Positions 7,990-16,390 of a stretch of DNA of 64,000 bases are shown here, piece by piece (position 1 is the first letter of the stretch; each line of letters opens with the position of its first letter). The translations under genes were made by a program, and so were the position numbers. Location: positions 62,001 through 126,000 of the forward strand of contig NZ_LT632546.1 of assembly GCF_900119695.1 (NCBI RefSeq). The letters are read 5' to 3'. The notes under the pieces were generated by a model, which saw only the letters and a program-made list of their open reading frames with translations, was not told the DNA's origin and searched no databases. This DNA is from Actinomyces urinae. Lineage in GTDB: Bacteria; Actinomycetota; Actinomycetes; Actinomycetales; Actinomycetaceae.

Positions 7990-9669
7990 TTACTCCGAGA
8001 CGTAGCCGATGTCCTCAACCTTGCCGGAAGAGAAGCCGAAGGCGCCGTAGTTGGCGAGGGTCTTCGGAACTGCAACGTACTCGACGCGGCGGTACAGCGG
8101 AACAGTCATGACACGGTCCCAGATGGCAGCGTCAACTTCGTTCGTGTACTCAACGCGCTTGTTGTGGTCCATCTCGACGTCGATCTTCTTGATCAGCTCG
8201 CTGATCTCATCGTCGCATAGGCCCGAGAAGTTCGAGTCGGAATCGCAACCGTAGATCTGGCCTACGTTAGCCATCGGGTACGGGGTACCCTGCCATGCGA
8301 ACGAGGTGATACCGAAGGTGCCATCAAGCAGGAATCCGGGGAAGTCATCCGGCGACTTGTTAACCATATTGACCTTTACGCCAATGTTGGCCATGTCAGA
8401 CTGAAGGAGCTTACCTTCGTTTTCAGAGGTTGGGATGCCCTGGAGTAGCTGGTACTCGATTTCGAGGGTCTGGCCGTCCTTGGTACGGAATTCTGCGCCG
8501 TCATCAAGCTTCCAGCCGAGCTCGTCAAGCTGCTTGCCTGCAGCCTCGGGATCGAACTTGAAGTCTTCGGAGTTGTCGGCGTAACCTTCCTGGCCAGGCA
8601 TGAAGAAGTGGTTACCCATCATGAGCTCTGCCGGCTCAACGGGCAGACCAGCAAGGTCAGATGCTGCGATAGCTTCACGGTTCAGGCCCTTAACGATTGC
8701 CTGGCGAATGCCCTTGTCCTGCAAGAGGCCAGAGTTCGTGTTGAACGTGAAGTGACGCCACTGCTTGCCACCTGCTTCACGGATTTCCGCATCTGCACGG
8801 CCGGCAACAGTCTGGTACTGGTCGGCGTTGATAAGACCGGATACGACGTCGATCTCCTTATTAGCGAAGGAACGGGTCGAGGTCGACGGGTCGAGCTCGC
8901 GGAAGCTTACCTTGTCGAGCTTCGGAGCATCGCCCCACCAGGTGTCGGACGGAACGAGGGTGACGACGCGCTGCGAACGGTCTACCTCACCGAACTTGAA
9001 CGGACCTGCGGTGAAGTCGTTGTTCGGGTTATCCTTACGCGCGTTGTCGAAGTCTTCAGGTGTAGAAATGGCAGCCTTCGGCTCAACGCCGGACCAGGTT
9101 GCAGACCAGTCAGCGTAGGTCGTGTTGTACGTGATTACGACCTGGAACTCGTCCTTGCCCTTCTCGACCTTTGCAACCTCGCGGAAACCGTCGGTGGTAG
9201 CTACCTGGTAGTCAGGGTTGGAGCCGTTAGCGGCCTTCCAGGTTGCCTCGTAGTCTTCCCACGTGATCGGCTCGCCGTTGCCCCAGTGTGCATCCGGGTT
9301 CAGAGTAAGGGTTACTACCTGCGGAGGTCCGTCCACTACCTCGTAATCGAGAACGTAGTTCTTGTTCGGCTCGAAGGTGGAGTCCTCTGCGTAAATCCAG
9401 TTGCTAGGCATTACCCAGCCGGCAATCTCGTTGTTGTCCACCTGGTTTCCGGCAGCATGCAGGATGTTCCACTGCTCAGGGAACTGGCCGATTGCGAAAC
9501 GTAGTTCGCCGCCTTCTTGCACCTTGTCGCGGGCTTGTGCGTTGATATCGGAGAGCGCCGGCAGATTTGCGTCGCCGCCGGATCCCGATTCTCCGCCACC
9601 TGCACACCCTGCGAGTACGAGGGTTGCGGCGGCAGCTACTGCAGCGAATGAACGTAGTGAACGCTTCAC
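7990..9669 (-). CDS. ABC transporter substrate-binding lipoprotein, peptide type (SBP_bac_5)
   Basis: The extracellular solute receptor of the adjacent Dpp/Opp-like importer. The N-terminus has two basic residues, a hydrophobic run and the lipobox LAGC, with the lipidated Cys at residue 22, followed by a Gly/Ser-rich linker. The 559-residue length, the WxPSNWIY region, the ITWEDYEATWKAANG block and the late VPLYRRVEYVAVPK segment are typical of family 5 binding proteins. The ligand is probably an oligopeptide but cannot be fixed from sequence. On the minus strand it lies 385 bases downstream of the fused ATPase gene, behind that gene's terminator, so it is probably expressed separately and at a higher level than the membrane components. 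Confidence 0.92.
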   Translation of the reverse strand: MKRSLRSFAAVAAAATLVLAGCAGGGESGSGGDANLPALSDINAQARDKVQEGGELRFAIGQFPEQWNILHAAGNQVDNNEIAGWVMPSNWIYAEDSTFEPNKNYVLDYEVVDGPPQVVTLTLNPDAHWGNGEPITWEDYEATWKAANGSNPDYQVATTDGFREVAKVEKGKDEFQVVITYNTTYADWSATWSGVEPKAAISTPEDFDNARKDNPNNDFTAGPFKFGEVDRSQRVVTLVPSDTWWGDAPKLDKVSFRELDPSTSTRSFANKEIDVVSGLINADQYQTVAGRADAEIREAGGKQWRHFTFNTNSGLLQDKGIRQAIVKGLNREAIAASDLAGLPVEPAELMMGNHFFMPGQEGYADNSEDFKFDPEAAGKQLDELGWKLDDGAEFRTKDGQTLEIEYQLLQGIPTSENEGKLLQSDMANIGVKVNMVNKSPDDFPGFLLDGTFGITSFAWQGTPYPMANVGQIYGCDSDSNFSGLCDDEISELIKKIDVEMDHNKRVEYTNEVDAAIWDRVMTVPLYRRVEYVAVPKTLANYGAFGFSSGKVEDIGYVSE

Positions 9670-9903
9670 TGTTGTACCTCCATAATGTTGACATCTCTTG
9701 CCGGGCGTACCCGGCCACGATGGATAGGCTACTTTAGCGCACCGGCTTCTTGATAGTTGAGAGCCGCCTTTCGGTCCCTCCTTGTTCTAATCGCAACAAA
9801 AGTCCCAAATAATGAGAAAACGAGCATTCGCCAAGATTTTCGTATATGTCTGCGGCGCGTGATCTCGCTTGTCGATGTCTGCTCACCTTTCTAACTTCCG
9901 CCC

Positions 9904-9922
9904 TTGACCGCAATGCGGTCAA
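9904..9922. promoter_or_regulatory. Perfect 19-bp palindrome upstream of the peptide-binding protein
   Basis: TTGACCGCAATGCGGTCAA has 9-bp arms around a central A. It lies 235 bases upstream of the binding-protein start, inside the 385-base gap (9670-10054), and contains a TTGACC -35-like hexamer on both strands. It is a candidate operator. The rest of the gap up to the gene start shows no other open frame that I would call. Confidence 0.5.
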
Positions 9923-9959
9923 CAACCTTTCGCCATTTTGATCCTAGATATCGGTTTAC

Positions 9960-10002
9960 AAAAACCGGCGGCCTGCATCCATTTTTGGTTGCAAACCGCC
10001 GG
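9960..10002 (-). terminator. Rho-independent terminator after the fused ATPase gene
   Basis: Read on the minus strand, a 13-bp stem (arms 10002-9990 and 9977-9965, two G-T pairs inside) is followed directly by TTTTT (9964-9960). It separates the permease-permease-ATPase operon from the binding-protein gene. Confidence 0.75.
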
Positions 10003-10054
10003 CTTTGAAGTTGGTCAGTGGTGAAGCGTGCGCACAAGGCGTTACTCCACCCGG

Positions 10055-12190
10055 CTAGAACATGTGGGCCTCTTCGGGGTAGTGGCAGGCGTTCATCGAG
10101 TCGACGTCGCCGTCACCCTTGAGCTCAGGATGTTCGTTGACACACCGTTGCTGTTCTGCTTCGCCTAGAGTGAGGAACTTCGGGCAACGCGTCCTGAAGC
10201 GGCAACCCGAAGGCGGGTTTGCGGGCGACGGAAGGTCGCCTTCAAGCAGGATGCGTTCACGGGAACGTTCCTTGCGTGGATCCGGAATTGGGATAGCCGA
10301 AAGCAGAGCTTGCGTGTACGGATGACGCGGCCTGTCGAATACCTCTTTAACCGCACCGATTTCAACAATCTTGCCCAGGTACATGACGGCCACTCGGTCC
10401 GCGATGTGGCGTACAACGGAGAGGTCGTGGGCAACAAATAGGTATGAGAGGCCGAGCTTGGCACGCAACTCCTCAAGCAGGTTAATGACACCAGCTTGAA
10501 TCGACACGTCGAGAGCCGAAACCGGCTCGTCAAGCACGAGTAAGCGCGGACGCAACGCGAGCGCACGTGCGATACCAATCCTTTGACGCTGACCACCGGA
10601 GAAGTGACGCGGGTAGCGGTTAAGGTGCGCAGGCTCAAGGCCAACGAGTGTCATGAGTTCCTCAACCCGCTCGTCGATCTTGTCCTTTGGATAGTTGTTG
10701 TACTTCAACGGCTCCGCGATGATGTCGGAAATCGGCATGCGCGGGTCAAGCGAAGCCATCGGGTCTTGGAATACAACCTGTAGGTCTTCACGCACCTTGC
10801 GGCGCTCGCGGCCAGACATGGTGGAAGCATCCTTACCGAACACAACGATGGTGCCACCCTGCGGCTTTTGCAGGTTCAGTACTTCCAGAAGAGTTGTGGT
10901 TTTACCGGAGCCGGATTCGCCTACGAGGGCCAGAGTTTCGCCCTCGCGAATGTCCAACGAAATCTCATCAACGGCGTGAACCGTACCCACCTGTCGCTTG
11001 AATACTGCGCCCTTCATTAGCGGGAAGTATTTCTTGAGGTCGGTCACACGCATGACTTCGTCACGCTTCATGCGGTCTTCATCGGCAATCGGAGAGCTGA
11101 ATGCTTCCGGTATCGGGTAAATGCCCGCGTGATCCCAGTTGTTTTCAACGATGTCTTCAGCACGCACACAAGCAACGGTGTGATCGACGCCGTCGTTCGG
11201 ATTGTTATTGGGTGAGACGCGAAGTTCCGGCTCGCCGTTAAGGCACGCGTCCGTGGAGATCGGGCAACGAGGCGCAAACGGGCAGCCCGTGGGTTCTTGC
11301 AGCATCGAAGGAGGGTTACCTTCAACAGATGCGAGGGGCTCAGAAGAGTCCTGATCTGGACGCGGCAGAGAACCGAGAAGCCCAACCGTGTACGGCATCG
11401 TCGAGTGATAGTAAATGTCATCAACCGAGCCGTATTCAACGCAACGTCCCGCATACATAACGGCAACGCGATCAGCCATACCCGCAACGACACCGAGGTC
11501 GTGGGTAATCATGAGGACAGCTGCGTTAGTTTCGCGTTGTGCCTTCTTTAGCAGGTCAAGAATCTGCGCCTGAATGGTTACGTCCAGTGCGGTGGTTGGC
11601 TCGTCCGCGATGATTAGATCCGGATCGTTGGCGATTGCAATTGCGATCATCACGCGCTGGCGCATACCACCGGAGAATTCGTGCGGGAATGCCTTGAATC
11701 GAACCTCGGGGTTTGGAATGCCAACGAGTTCGAGTAGCTCAATCGCTCGCTCTCGCGCCGCGGTCTTGCTCATCTTCTGGTGAATGGTCAAGGCTTCCAC
11801 GATCTGATCGCCAATCGTGTAAACGGGCGTTAGTGCAGATAGCGGATCTTGAAACACCATCGCGACTTTTTTGCCGCGGATCTTTGACATCCACGCGTCA
11901 GATTTGCCGAGGATCTCGGTCCCGTGTAGCTTCACGGAGCCTTCAACCTTGGCAGATTCGTCAAGCAGGCCCATGACAGCCAGCGAGGTAACGGATTTAC
12001 CGGAGCCGGATTCACCAACAATGCCCAGCACCTCGCCGGGGTGAACTTTCAGGTTGACGCCGCGAACAGCGCGCACAACGCCGTCTTCGGAGGGGAAACT
12101 GACGTTTAGATCCTGGATGTCAAGAACCGGAACGCCTTCTTGGCGCTGCGGTACCGGCGTGTTGTCTAGCTTGCGGTTTTTGCTGCTCAT
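10055..12190 (-). CDS. Fused double ATPase of a peptide ABC importer (DppD-DppF type)
   Basis: A 711-residue cytoplasmic protein with two complete ABC domains. The first has Walker A GESGSGKS at about 59-66, signature FSGGMRQR and Walker B LIIADEPTTALD. The second has GESGSGKTT at about 415, FSGGQRQR and LLVLDEPVSALD. Both halves end with the oligopeptide-transporter C-terminal domain; each has the Cys-bearing block (CPFAPRCP and CRFRTRCP) of OppD/OppF proteins. The start is set at 12190 because this ATG overlaps the upstream permease stop as ATGA and has GGAGG seven bases upstream. A longer frame reaching 12304 exists but would run inside the permease gene. It powers uptake through the two permeases upstream. 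Confidence 0.95.
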   Translation of the reverse strand: MSSKNRKLDNTPVPQRQEGVPVLDIQDLNVSFPSEDGVVRAVRGVNLKVHPGEVLGIVGESGSGKSVTSLAVMGLLDESAKVEGSVKLHGTEILGKSDAWMSKIRGKKVAMVFQDPLSALTPVYTIGDQIVEALTIHQKMSKTAARERAIELLELVGIPNPEVRFKAFPHEFSGGMRQRVMIAIAIANDPDLIIADEPTTALDVTIQAQILDLLKKAQRETNAAVLMITHDLGVVAGMADRVAVMYAGRCVEYGSVDDIYYHSTMPYTVGLLGSLPRPDQDSSEPLASVEGNPPSMLQEPTGCPFAPRCPISTDACLNGEPELRVSPNNNPNDGVDHTVACVRAEDIVENNWDHAGIYPIPEAFSSPIADEDRMKRDEVMRVTDLKKYFPLMKGAVFKRQVGTVHAVDEISLDIREGETLALVGESGSGKTTTLLEVLNLQKPQGGTIVVFGKDASTMSGRERRKVREDLQVVFQDPMASLDPRMPISDIIAEPLKYNNYPKDKIDERVEELMTLVGLEPAHLNRYPRHFSGGQRQRIGIARALALRPRLLVLDEPVSALDVSIQAGVINLLEELRAKLGLSYLFVAHDLSVVRHIADRVAVMYLGKIVEIGAVKEVFDRPRHPYTQALLSAIPIPDPRKERSRERILLEGDLPSPANPPSGCRFRTRCPKFLTLGEAEQQRCVNEHPELKGDGDVDSMNACHYPEEAHMF

Positions 12191-13194
12191 GCTTGACCTC
12201 CAGACTTTGAGGACGGGTCGATTGCGTCGCGTAGTCCGTCGCCGATGAAGTTTACGAAAATGAGGGTCAGGGTCAGGATGGCAGCCGGAGCCATAAAGAT
12301 CCACGGCGAGGTAGTTGCCATGCCCTGCCCTTCCGCAATGAGAACGCCGAGCGAGGTCTCCGGCGGTTGCACGCCGAAGCCAAAGTATGAAAGCACCGTT
12401 TCTGACATGACCGCTGCAACGAAACCGAGCGCCGCATCGATGATCAGGTAGGACGCCACGTTCGGAATAATGTGCTTGGTAATGATGACGCGTGCCGGTA
12501 CCGACATGTAGCGCGCCGCCGTTACGTACTCAAGGTTCTTAACCGAAAGCGTCATCGAGCGAACAACACGAGCGGTCAGCATCCAGCCGAATCCTGCCAG
12601 CAGAAGGATAAACAGGAACGTCGAGGAGTTCTGCCCACCGGTCTTCTGCGAGATAACAGCGATGATGAGGAAGGACGGGATTACGAGTAAAAGGTCGATA
12701 ACCCACAGCGCAGCTTTTTCAAAGAAACCACCGAAATAGGCTGCGGAAGCGCCAACGATTGCAGCAACAGTTACCTGGATTGCTGATACCGAAACGCCAA
12801 TGATTAGTGACTTGCGCAGCCCCTCCAAAGTTAGTGCGAGGACATCGCGCCCACCCTGGGTGGTGCCAAACCAGTGTTCAGCGTTTGGAGGTTTCAGGAA
12901 GGAGCTAGTGACCTGCTGGTAGTCCCACGGAACCACCATGGGGCCAAAGATCGCGATGAGAACAACCAGCGCGAAGCCGATAACACCGATCTTGGAGGTG
13001 GTTGAGCGCATGAAGCGCCGACGAATTAGGGTCGCGCGAGAGAGACGCTTGGATTTGCCTTTTTCGTTCTTGCCGTCCGCCCCGTTGGGCGCGGTCTCTT
13101 TTGTGAGGTCCGAACCTGCGGTCAGGGCGGTTTCGCCGCGCGCAGTTTCAGCGTTGCGGACGTCGCGCTCTTGCGGTTGAGATTGGTTCGACAT
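12187..13194 (-). CDS. Peptide ABC transporter permease (DppC/OppC type)
   Basis: One of the two membrane subunits of the importer. The chain has a long hydrophilic, charged N-terminus (about 60 residues), a first membrane span near 70-90, and the OppC-like core with the EAA loop ARYMSVPARVIITKHIIPN (about 228-246) that docks on the ATPase. The mid-region WFGTTQGGRDVLALTLEG is the typical periplasmic block of DppC proteins. The 335-residue length is a little long because of the N-terminal tail. It starts 2 bases after the DppB-type gene and overlaps the ATPase gene by 4 bases, so the three are one translationally coupled operon. Confidence 0.94.
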   Translation of the reverse strand: MSNQSQPQERDVRNAETARGETALTAGSDLTKETAPNGADGKNEKGKSKRLSRATLIRRRFMRSTTSKIGVIGFALVVLIAIFGPMVVPWDYQQVTSSFLKPPNAEHWFGTTQGGRDVLALTLEGLRKSLIIGVSVSAIQVTVAAIVGASAAYFGGFFEKAALWVIDLLLVIPSFLIIAVISQKTGGQNSSTFLFILLLAGFGWMLTARVVRSMTLSVKNLEYVTAARYMSVPARVIITKHIIPNVASYLIIDAALGFVAAVMSETVLSYFGFGVQPPETSLGVLIAEGQGMATTSPWIFMAPAAILTLTLIFVNFIGDGLRDAIDPSSKSGGQA

Positions 13195-13196
13195 GT

Positions 13197-14180
13197 TTAG
13201 CTCACCCTTACACGCGGGTCGACAACGACGATGAGGAGGTCAGACAAAAGCGCACCGGCTAGCGTACAGACGCCTGAGAAGGCAACTACTGCAGTGGTGC
13301 CGTTGATGTCTTGACCGCGAATGGATGAGACGCCGAAGATGCCCATGCCGTGCCAGCCGAACACCTGCTCGGTAACGGTTGCGCCGAGGAACAGGGTGGC
13401 TACTGCAAAAGCGAAGAACGTTGCCATCGGGACTAGCGAAGTACGCAGTGCGTGGCGGGTGACAGCCTTCGACTTGATGAGACCCTTGGCGCGCGCGGTC
13501 CGCACGTAGTCAGCTCCGAGCGTGTCAAGCATCAAGTTGCGCTGGTAACGCGAGTAGGAGGCAATGCCGGTTAGTGACATGGAAATCGTAGGCAACAGTA
13601 GGTGTTGCATCCTGTCCACAAGGGCCGCGCCGAAGTAGTTACCTACTGTTCCGGTCTCGCCTGTGAACTCAAAAAACTGCGTACCGGTTGCGACGTTGAA
13701 CTGGGTCGCTCCGATCTGCAAGAGGTTAGCAAGAACAATAACCGGCGTAGAGATGATGATGAGGGCGAGGATCGAAACGATGCGGTCGGTCTTGGAGTAC
13801 TGCTTAGTTGCAGTCCACGCACCCACAGCCACGCCACCGACCATGCCGATGATCGAGCCGATGATAATAAGCCTGACAGAAACCCAGATACGAATGCCGA
13901 TGATGGAGTTCACGGAGGCGCCCGTTGGCGTCATGCCCCAGTCCCAGTCGGTGAACACGCGGCCAAGCCATATAGTGTACCTATCCCACACGGGCACAGT
14001 GTCTGAGATGTTGTATGCAATGAACATTCGCTCAAGCGCGTCCCAGTCACGCGTGGGGTCCGTGAGGTCGTAAGCGGCCTTCGGGTCTAGCGTGTTGGAG
14101 GCGATAATGTACGCCAGTGACACGGCAATGAACAGCAGGAGAGCATAGTTGGCAAGCCTGCGTGCCAGGTAGTAGAACAT
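13197..14180 (-). CDS. Peptide ABC transporter permease (DppB/OppB type)
   Basis: The first gene of the importer operon. The 327-residue protein begins MFYYLARRLANYALLLF, the usual first span of OppB/DppB permeases, and carries the EAA loop YVRTARAKGLIKSKAVTRHA (about 224-243) followed by LRTSLVPM, which contacts the ATPase. About six spans are visible. Its stop is 2 bases before the DppC-type start. A TTGACA-like hexamer lies about 90 bases upstream on the minus strand (within 14255-14275), but the matching -10 is poor, so the promoter is not fixed. Confidence 0.94.
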   Translation of the reverse strand: MFYYLARRLANYALLLFIAVSLAYIIASNTLDPKAAYDLTDPTRDWDALERMFIAYNISDTVPVWDRYTIWLGRVFTDWDWGMTPTGASVNSIIGIRIWVSVRLIIIGSIIGMVGGVAVGAWTATKQYSKTDRIVSILALIIISTPVIVLANLLQIGATQFNVATGTQFFEFTGETGTVGNYFGAALVDRMQHLLLPTISMSLTGIASYSRYQRNLMLDTLGADYVRTARAKGLIKSKAVTRHALRTSLVPMATFFAFAVATLFLGATVTEQVFGWHGMGIFGVSSIRGQDINGTTAVVAFSGVCTLAGALLSDLLIVVVDPRVRVS

Positions 14181-14542
14181 AGGCTCTGACTTTCTTCAGG
14201 TCATGTTTGTCGCATAAGGTGTTTGGTATTCCTCTTAGCTCGCAAAATTTCCTGATGGTTTCAGAATTATTGTCAAAACTGTGTATTGACTTTAGTGAAT
14301 TTCGTGGCAAATGAGAAACCAGAAAGGCATTTTATCGAGGTTTATCGACCTTCCGGCCGGTTTTTAAGGCCTACCTCCTAGTATTCTGCGCAGACGTTTT
14401 TGCAACCACTACGGTTCATAATTATCCCGTCTGGGTGCCGAATTTTAAGACAGTTATCTCATTTAGTTCCCCATTGTGTGGAATCTGCGTAATGCTCGGA
14501 ACACTTCGGATGTGGCGTTCTTGACATTTATTTCCGCGCCGT

Positions 14543-14641
14543 TCACTTCCCTTTGACGTTTAGCACTTGACGCAGTTCGTGGACGATTTCAACAAGGTCT
14601 GCGGCGTCCGAAAGCACGCGAGGCACGACCTCTTTAAACAT
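14543..14641 (-). CDS. Possible 32-residue peptide gene
   Basis: An ATG at 14641 has AAGGA six bases upstream on the minus strand and opens 32 codons before TGA. The peptide begins MFKEVVPRVLSDAADLVEI and ends VHELRQVLNVKGK. It is strongly helix-prone, with alternating charged and hydrophobic faces. No homologue is recognised. It could be a real small amphipathic peptide, the decayed 3' end of a larger gene (a second in-frame ATG lies 15 bases upstream), or chance. Its codon use looks protein-like. I rate it as a candidate only. Confidence 0.28.
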   Translation of the reverse strand: MFKEVVPRVLSDAADLVEIVHELRQVLNVKGK

Positions 14642-14726
14642 CTCTATTCCTTGCATTTTTGAACATGGTTTGGTTGGGCCGCCACTCGGAATACGCCGTC
14701 CTAAACCTCTCGTCAGACGTTATGAA

Positions 14727-14743
14727 TAACATTCGCAATGTTA
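14727..14743. promoter_or_regulatory. Inverted repeat, candidate operator of the FGGY kinase operon
   Basis: TAACATT-CGC-AATGTTA has perfect 7-bp arms around a 3-base spacer, 134 bases upstream of the kinase ATG. The size and symmetry suit a dimeric repressor such as a DeoR, GntR or LacI family sugar regulator. No regulator gene lies nearby. Confidence 0.5.
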
Positions 14744-14876
14744 ATCTAGTGATGAACAGATTAATCGACATCATGTGAAGCAGTTCAAGGAAATATCTAC
14801 CACTTATAAGCGTTTAGCTACTGATTAAATCACTGCGGTCGAGACATACGACGGCGTAGAGATTGGACATAAGCAG

Positions 14877-16382
14877 ATGAACAACCCATTAGTAATCGCT
14901 ATTGATTCTTCAACTACCGCCACGAAGGCGGTTGTGATCGACACGTCGGGAAACGTTATATCGATGGGACGAGCGGAAATTGAGCTCCTTTCCCCGCAGA
15001 TGAATCACTACGAGCATGACCCGCGCGAGTGGTGGGGTTCCACGCATCAGGCAATCACGGAGGCGGTCAGTAGCCTGAGCGAGAGCGACAGGGCGCGTAT
15101 TGCCGCTATTGGGATTACGCACCAGCGCGAATCGTTTGCGCTTATCGACGAGGATGGCAACCCGATCCGCCCGGCAATCTTGTGGCTCGATTCGCGAGCG
15201 GGTGAACAGATCAAGGAGTTCGGATCTGACCACATCCACGAGTTGTCCGGCAAGCCGGCTGATACTACACCCGCACTGTATAAGCTGGCTTGGCTTAAGA
15301 AGCACGAACCAGAAGCTCTAAGTCAGGCCTTCAAACTGGTTGATGTGCACGCATACTTGTCCCACGCGCTTACCGGAAAGTGGGTTTCTGCAGAAGGCTC
15401 GATTGACACTCTTAACCTGTTTGATATTGCGGCGCGAACATTCTCTGAAGAGCTACTTGAGATCGCGGGGCTACGCCCAGATCAGATGGTGGAGTTCACC
15501 AGGGCGGGTGATGTTATTGGCACGCTGCTACCGAGCCTCGCTAACGAATGGAGATTGAGTCCGGAGGTTGTACTGGTTGCGGGCGTTGGTGATGGTCAGG
15601 CCGCTGGTCTTGGCACGGCCGCGATTGACCCGGATGTAGCTTACGTGAATATCGGCACCTCGGTTGTGTCGGGAACGCATTCGAACGAGTATCAGTTCGA
15701 TCGCGCTTACCGCACACTGATCGGCGGTATTCCGGGCACTTACGTACTGGAGATCGTTCAGAACTCTGGTTCGGTGCTTTACAACTGGTTTAGGAAGAAT
15801 CTTGGCGATCCTGCTCTAGAGGGAGGCTTGGACCCAGCTTTGGAGGCAGAGGCGAGCCGTATTGCCCCTGGTTCTGACGCCTTGTTGACGCTACCGCATT
15901 GGAATGCAGGCCAATCACCAGATTGGGATCCGTTTGCGACTGGAGCAATGGTGGGATTCACCACGGGGCATACGCGTGCCCACGTTTTCAGATCTATTGT
16001 TGAGGGCACTGCGATGCTACTGGCAGAGAATCTGAATCGCGTGCAGGAAGTGACGGGCCGAAAGCTGGTTGAACTTCGTGCCACAGGAGGGTCGGCCAGG
16101 TCCCCCTTTATTAGGCAGATTTTTGCAGACGCTACGGGCCTTCCAATCGTAATGTCTGAGGTTGATGAGCTGTCCGCACACGGAGCTGCCATGATTGCAA
16201 TGGCTGGCGTTGGCGCATATCCCGATGTTGAATCGGCTGCGCGAGCGATGGCTCATTTGGGTGAGAGGACGGAACCGAATCCGCAGGCTCACGAAAAATA
16301 TGTTACTTGGATGCGGCTACATAGCCGTATTTACCCACTCCTTGCGGAGCTTATGACCGATATGAAGAATGTTGAAGACTAG
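14877..16382 (+). CDS. FGGY family carbohydrate kinase
   Basis: Phosphorylates a sugar or polyol with ATP in the cytoplasm. The 501-residue chain has the two actin-like halves of the family: an N-terminal AIDSSTTATKAVVID phosphate loop, THQRESF and LDSRAG substrate-side blocks, the second phosphate region NIGTSVVSG (about 257-265), and the adenosine-binding TGGSARSP (about 400) with a late DELSAHGAAM. It most resembles the xylulokinase/gluconokinase branch, but the substrate cannot be fixed. It is followed 8 bases later by a glycerol-3-phosphate-dehydrogenase-like gene. That partner suggests the product is a polyol phosphate that is then oxidised, rather than xylulose 5-phosphate. ATG start with only a weak ribosome site. 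Confidence 0.9.
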   Translation: MNNPLVIAIDSSTTATKAVVIDTSGNVISMGRAEIELLSPQMNHYEHDPREWWGSTHQAITEAVSSLSESDRARIAAIGITHQRESFALIDEDGNPIRPAILWLDSRAGEQIKEFGSDHIHELSGKPADTTPALYKLAWLKKHEPEALSQAFKLVDVHAYLSHALTGKWVSAEGSIDTLNLFDIAARTFSEELLEIAGLRPDQMVEFTRAGDVIGTLLPSLANEWRLSPEVVLVAGVGDGQAAGLGTAAIDPDVAYVNIGTSVVSGTHSNEYQFDRAYRTLIGGIPGTYVLEIVQNSGSVLYNWFRKNLGDPALEGGLDPALEAEASRIAPGSDALLTLPHWNAGQSPDWDPFATGAMVGFTTGHTRAHVFRSIVEGTAMLLAENLNRVQEVTGRKLVELRATGGSARSPFIRQIFADATGLPIVMSEVDELSAHGAAMIAMAGVGAYPDVESAARAMAHLGERTEPNPQAHEKYVTWMRLHSRIYPLLAELMTDMKNVED

Positions 16383-16390
16383 GAGAAGTG

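Larger units (their letters stand above)
14181..14876. other. 696-base regulatory gap between divergent transport and sugar-kinase operons
   Basis: This stretch separates the DppB-type permease gene (leftward) from the FGGY kinase gene (rightward). It is AT-richer than its flanks and holds no full-size gene. I see a small leftward open frame (14543-14641) and an inverted repeat near the kinase gene (14727-14743), both listed separately. A nearly palindromic GATTAATC (14759-14766) lies further toward the kinase. Whether a regulator gene has decayed here is unclear. Confidence 0.6.

Noticed and set aside
8608-9504. A 298-codon open frame on the plus strand opposite the peptide-binding protein gene
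   Set aside because: It is the mirror of a clear GC-rich gene, has no recognisable domain and no sensible context.
12191-12304. A 38-codon N-terminal extension of the fused ATPase
   Set aside because: It would lie inside the permease gene; the ATGA overlap with a ribosome site at 12190 is a much better start.
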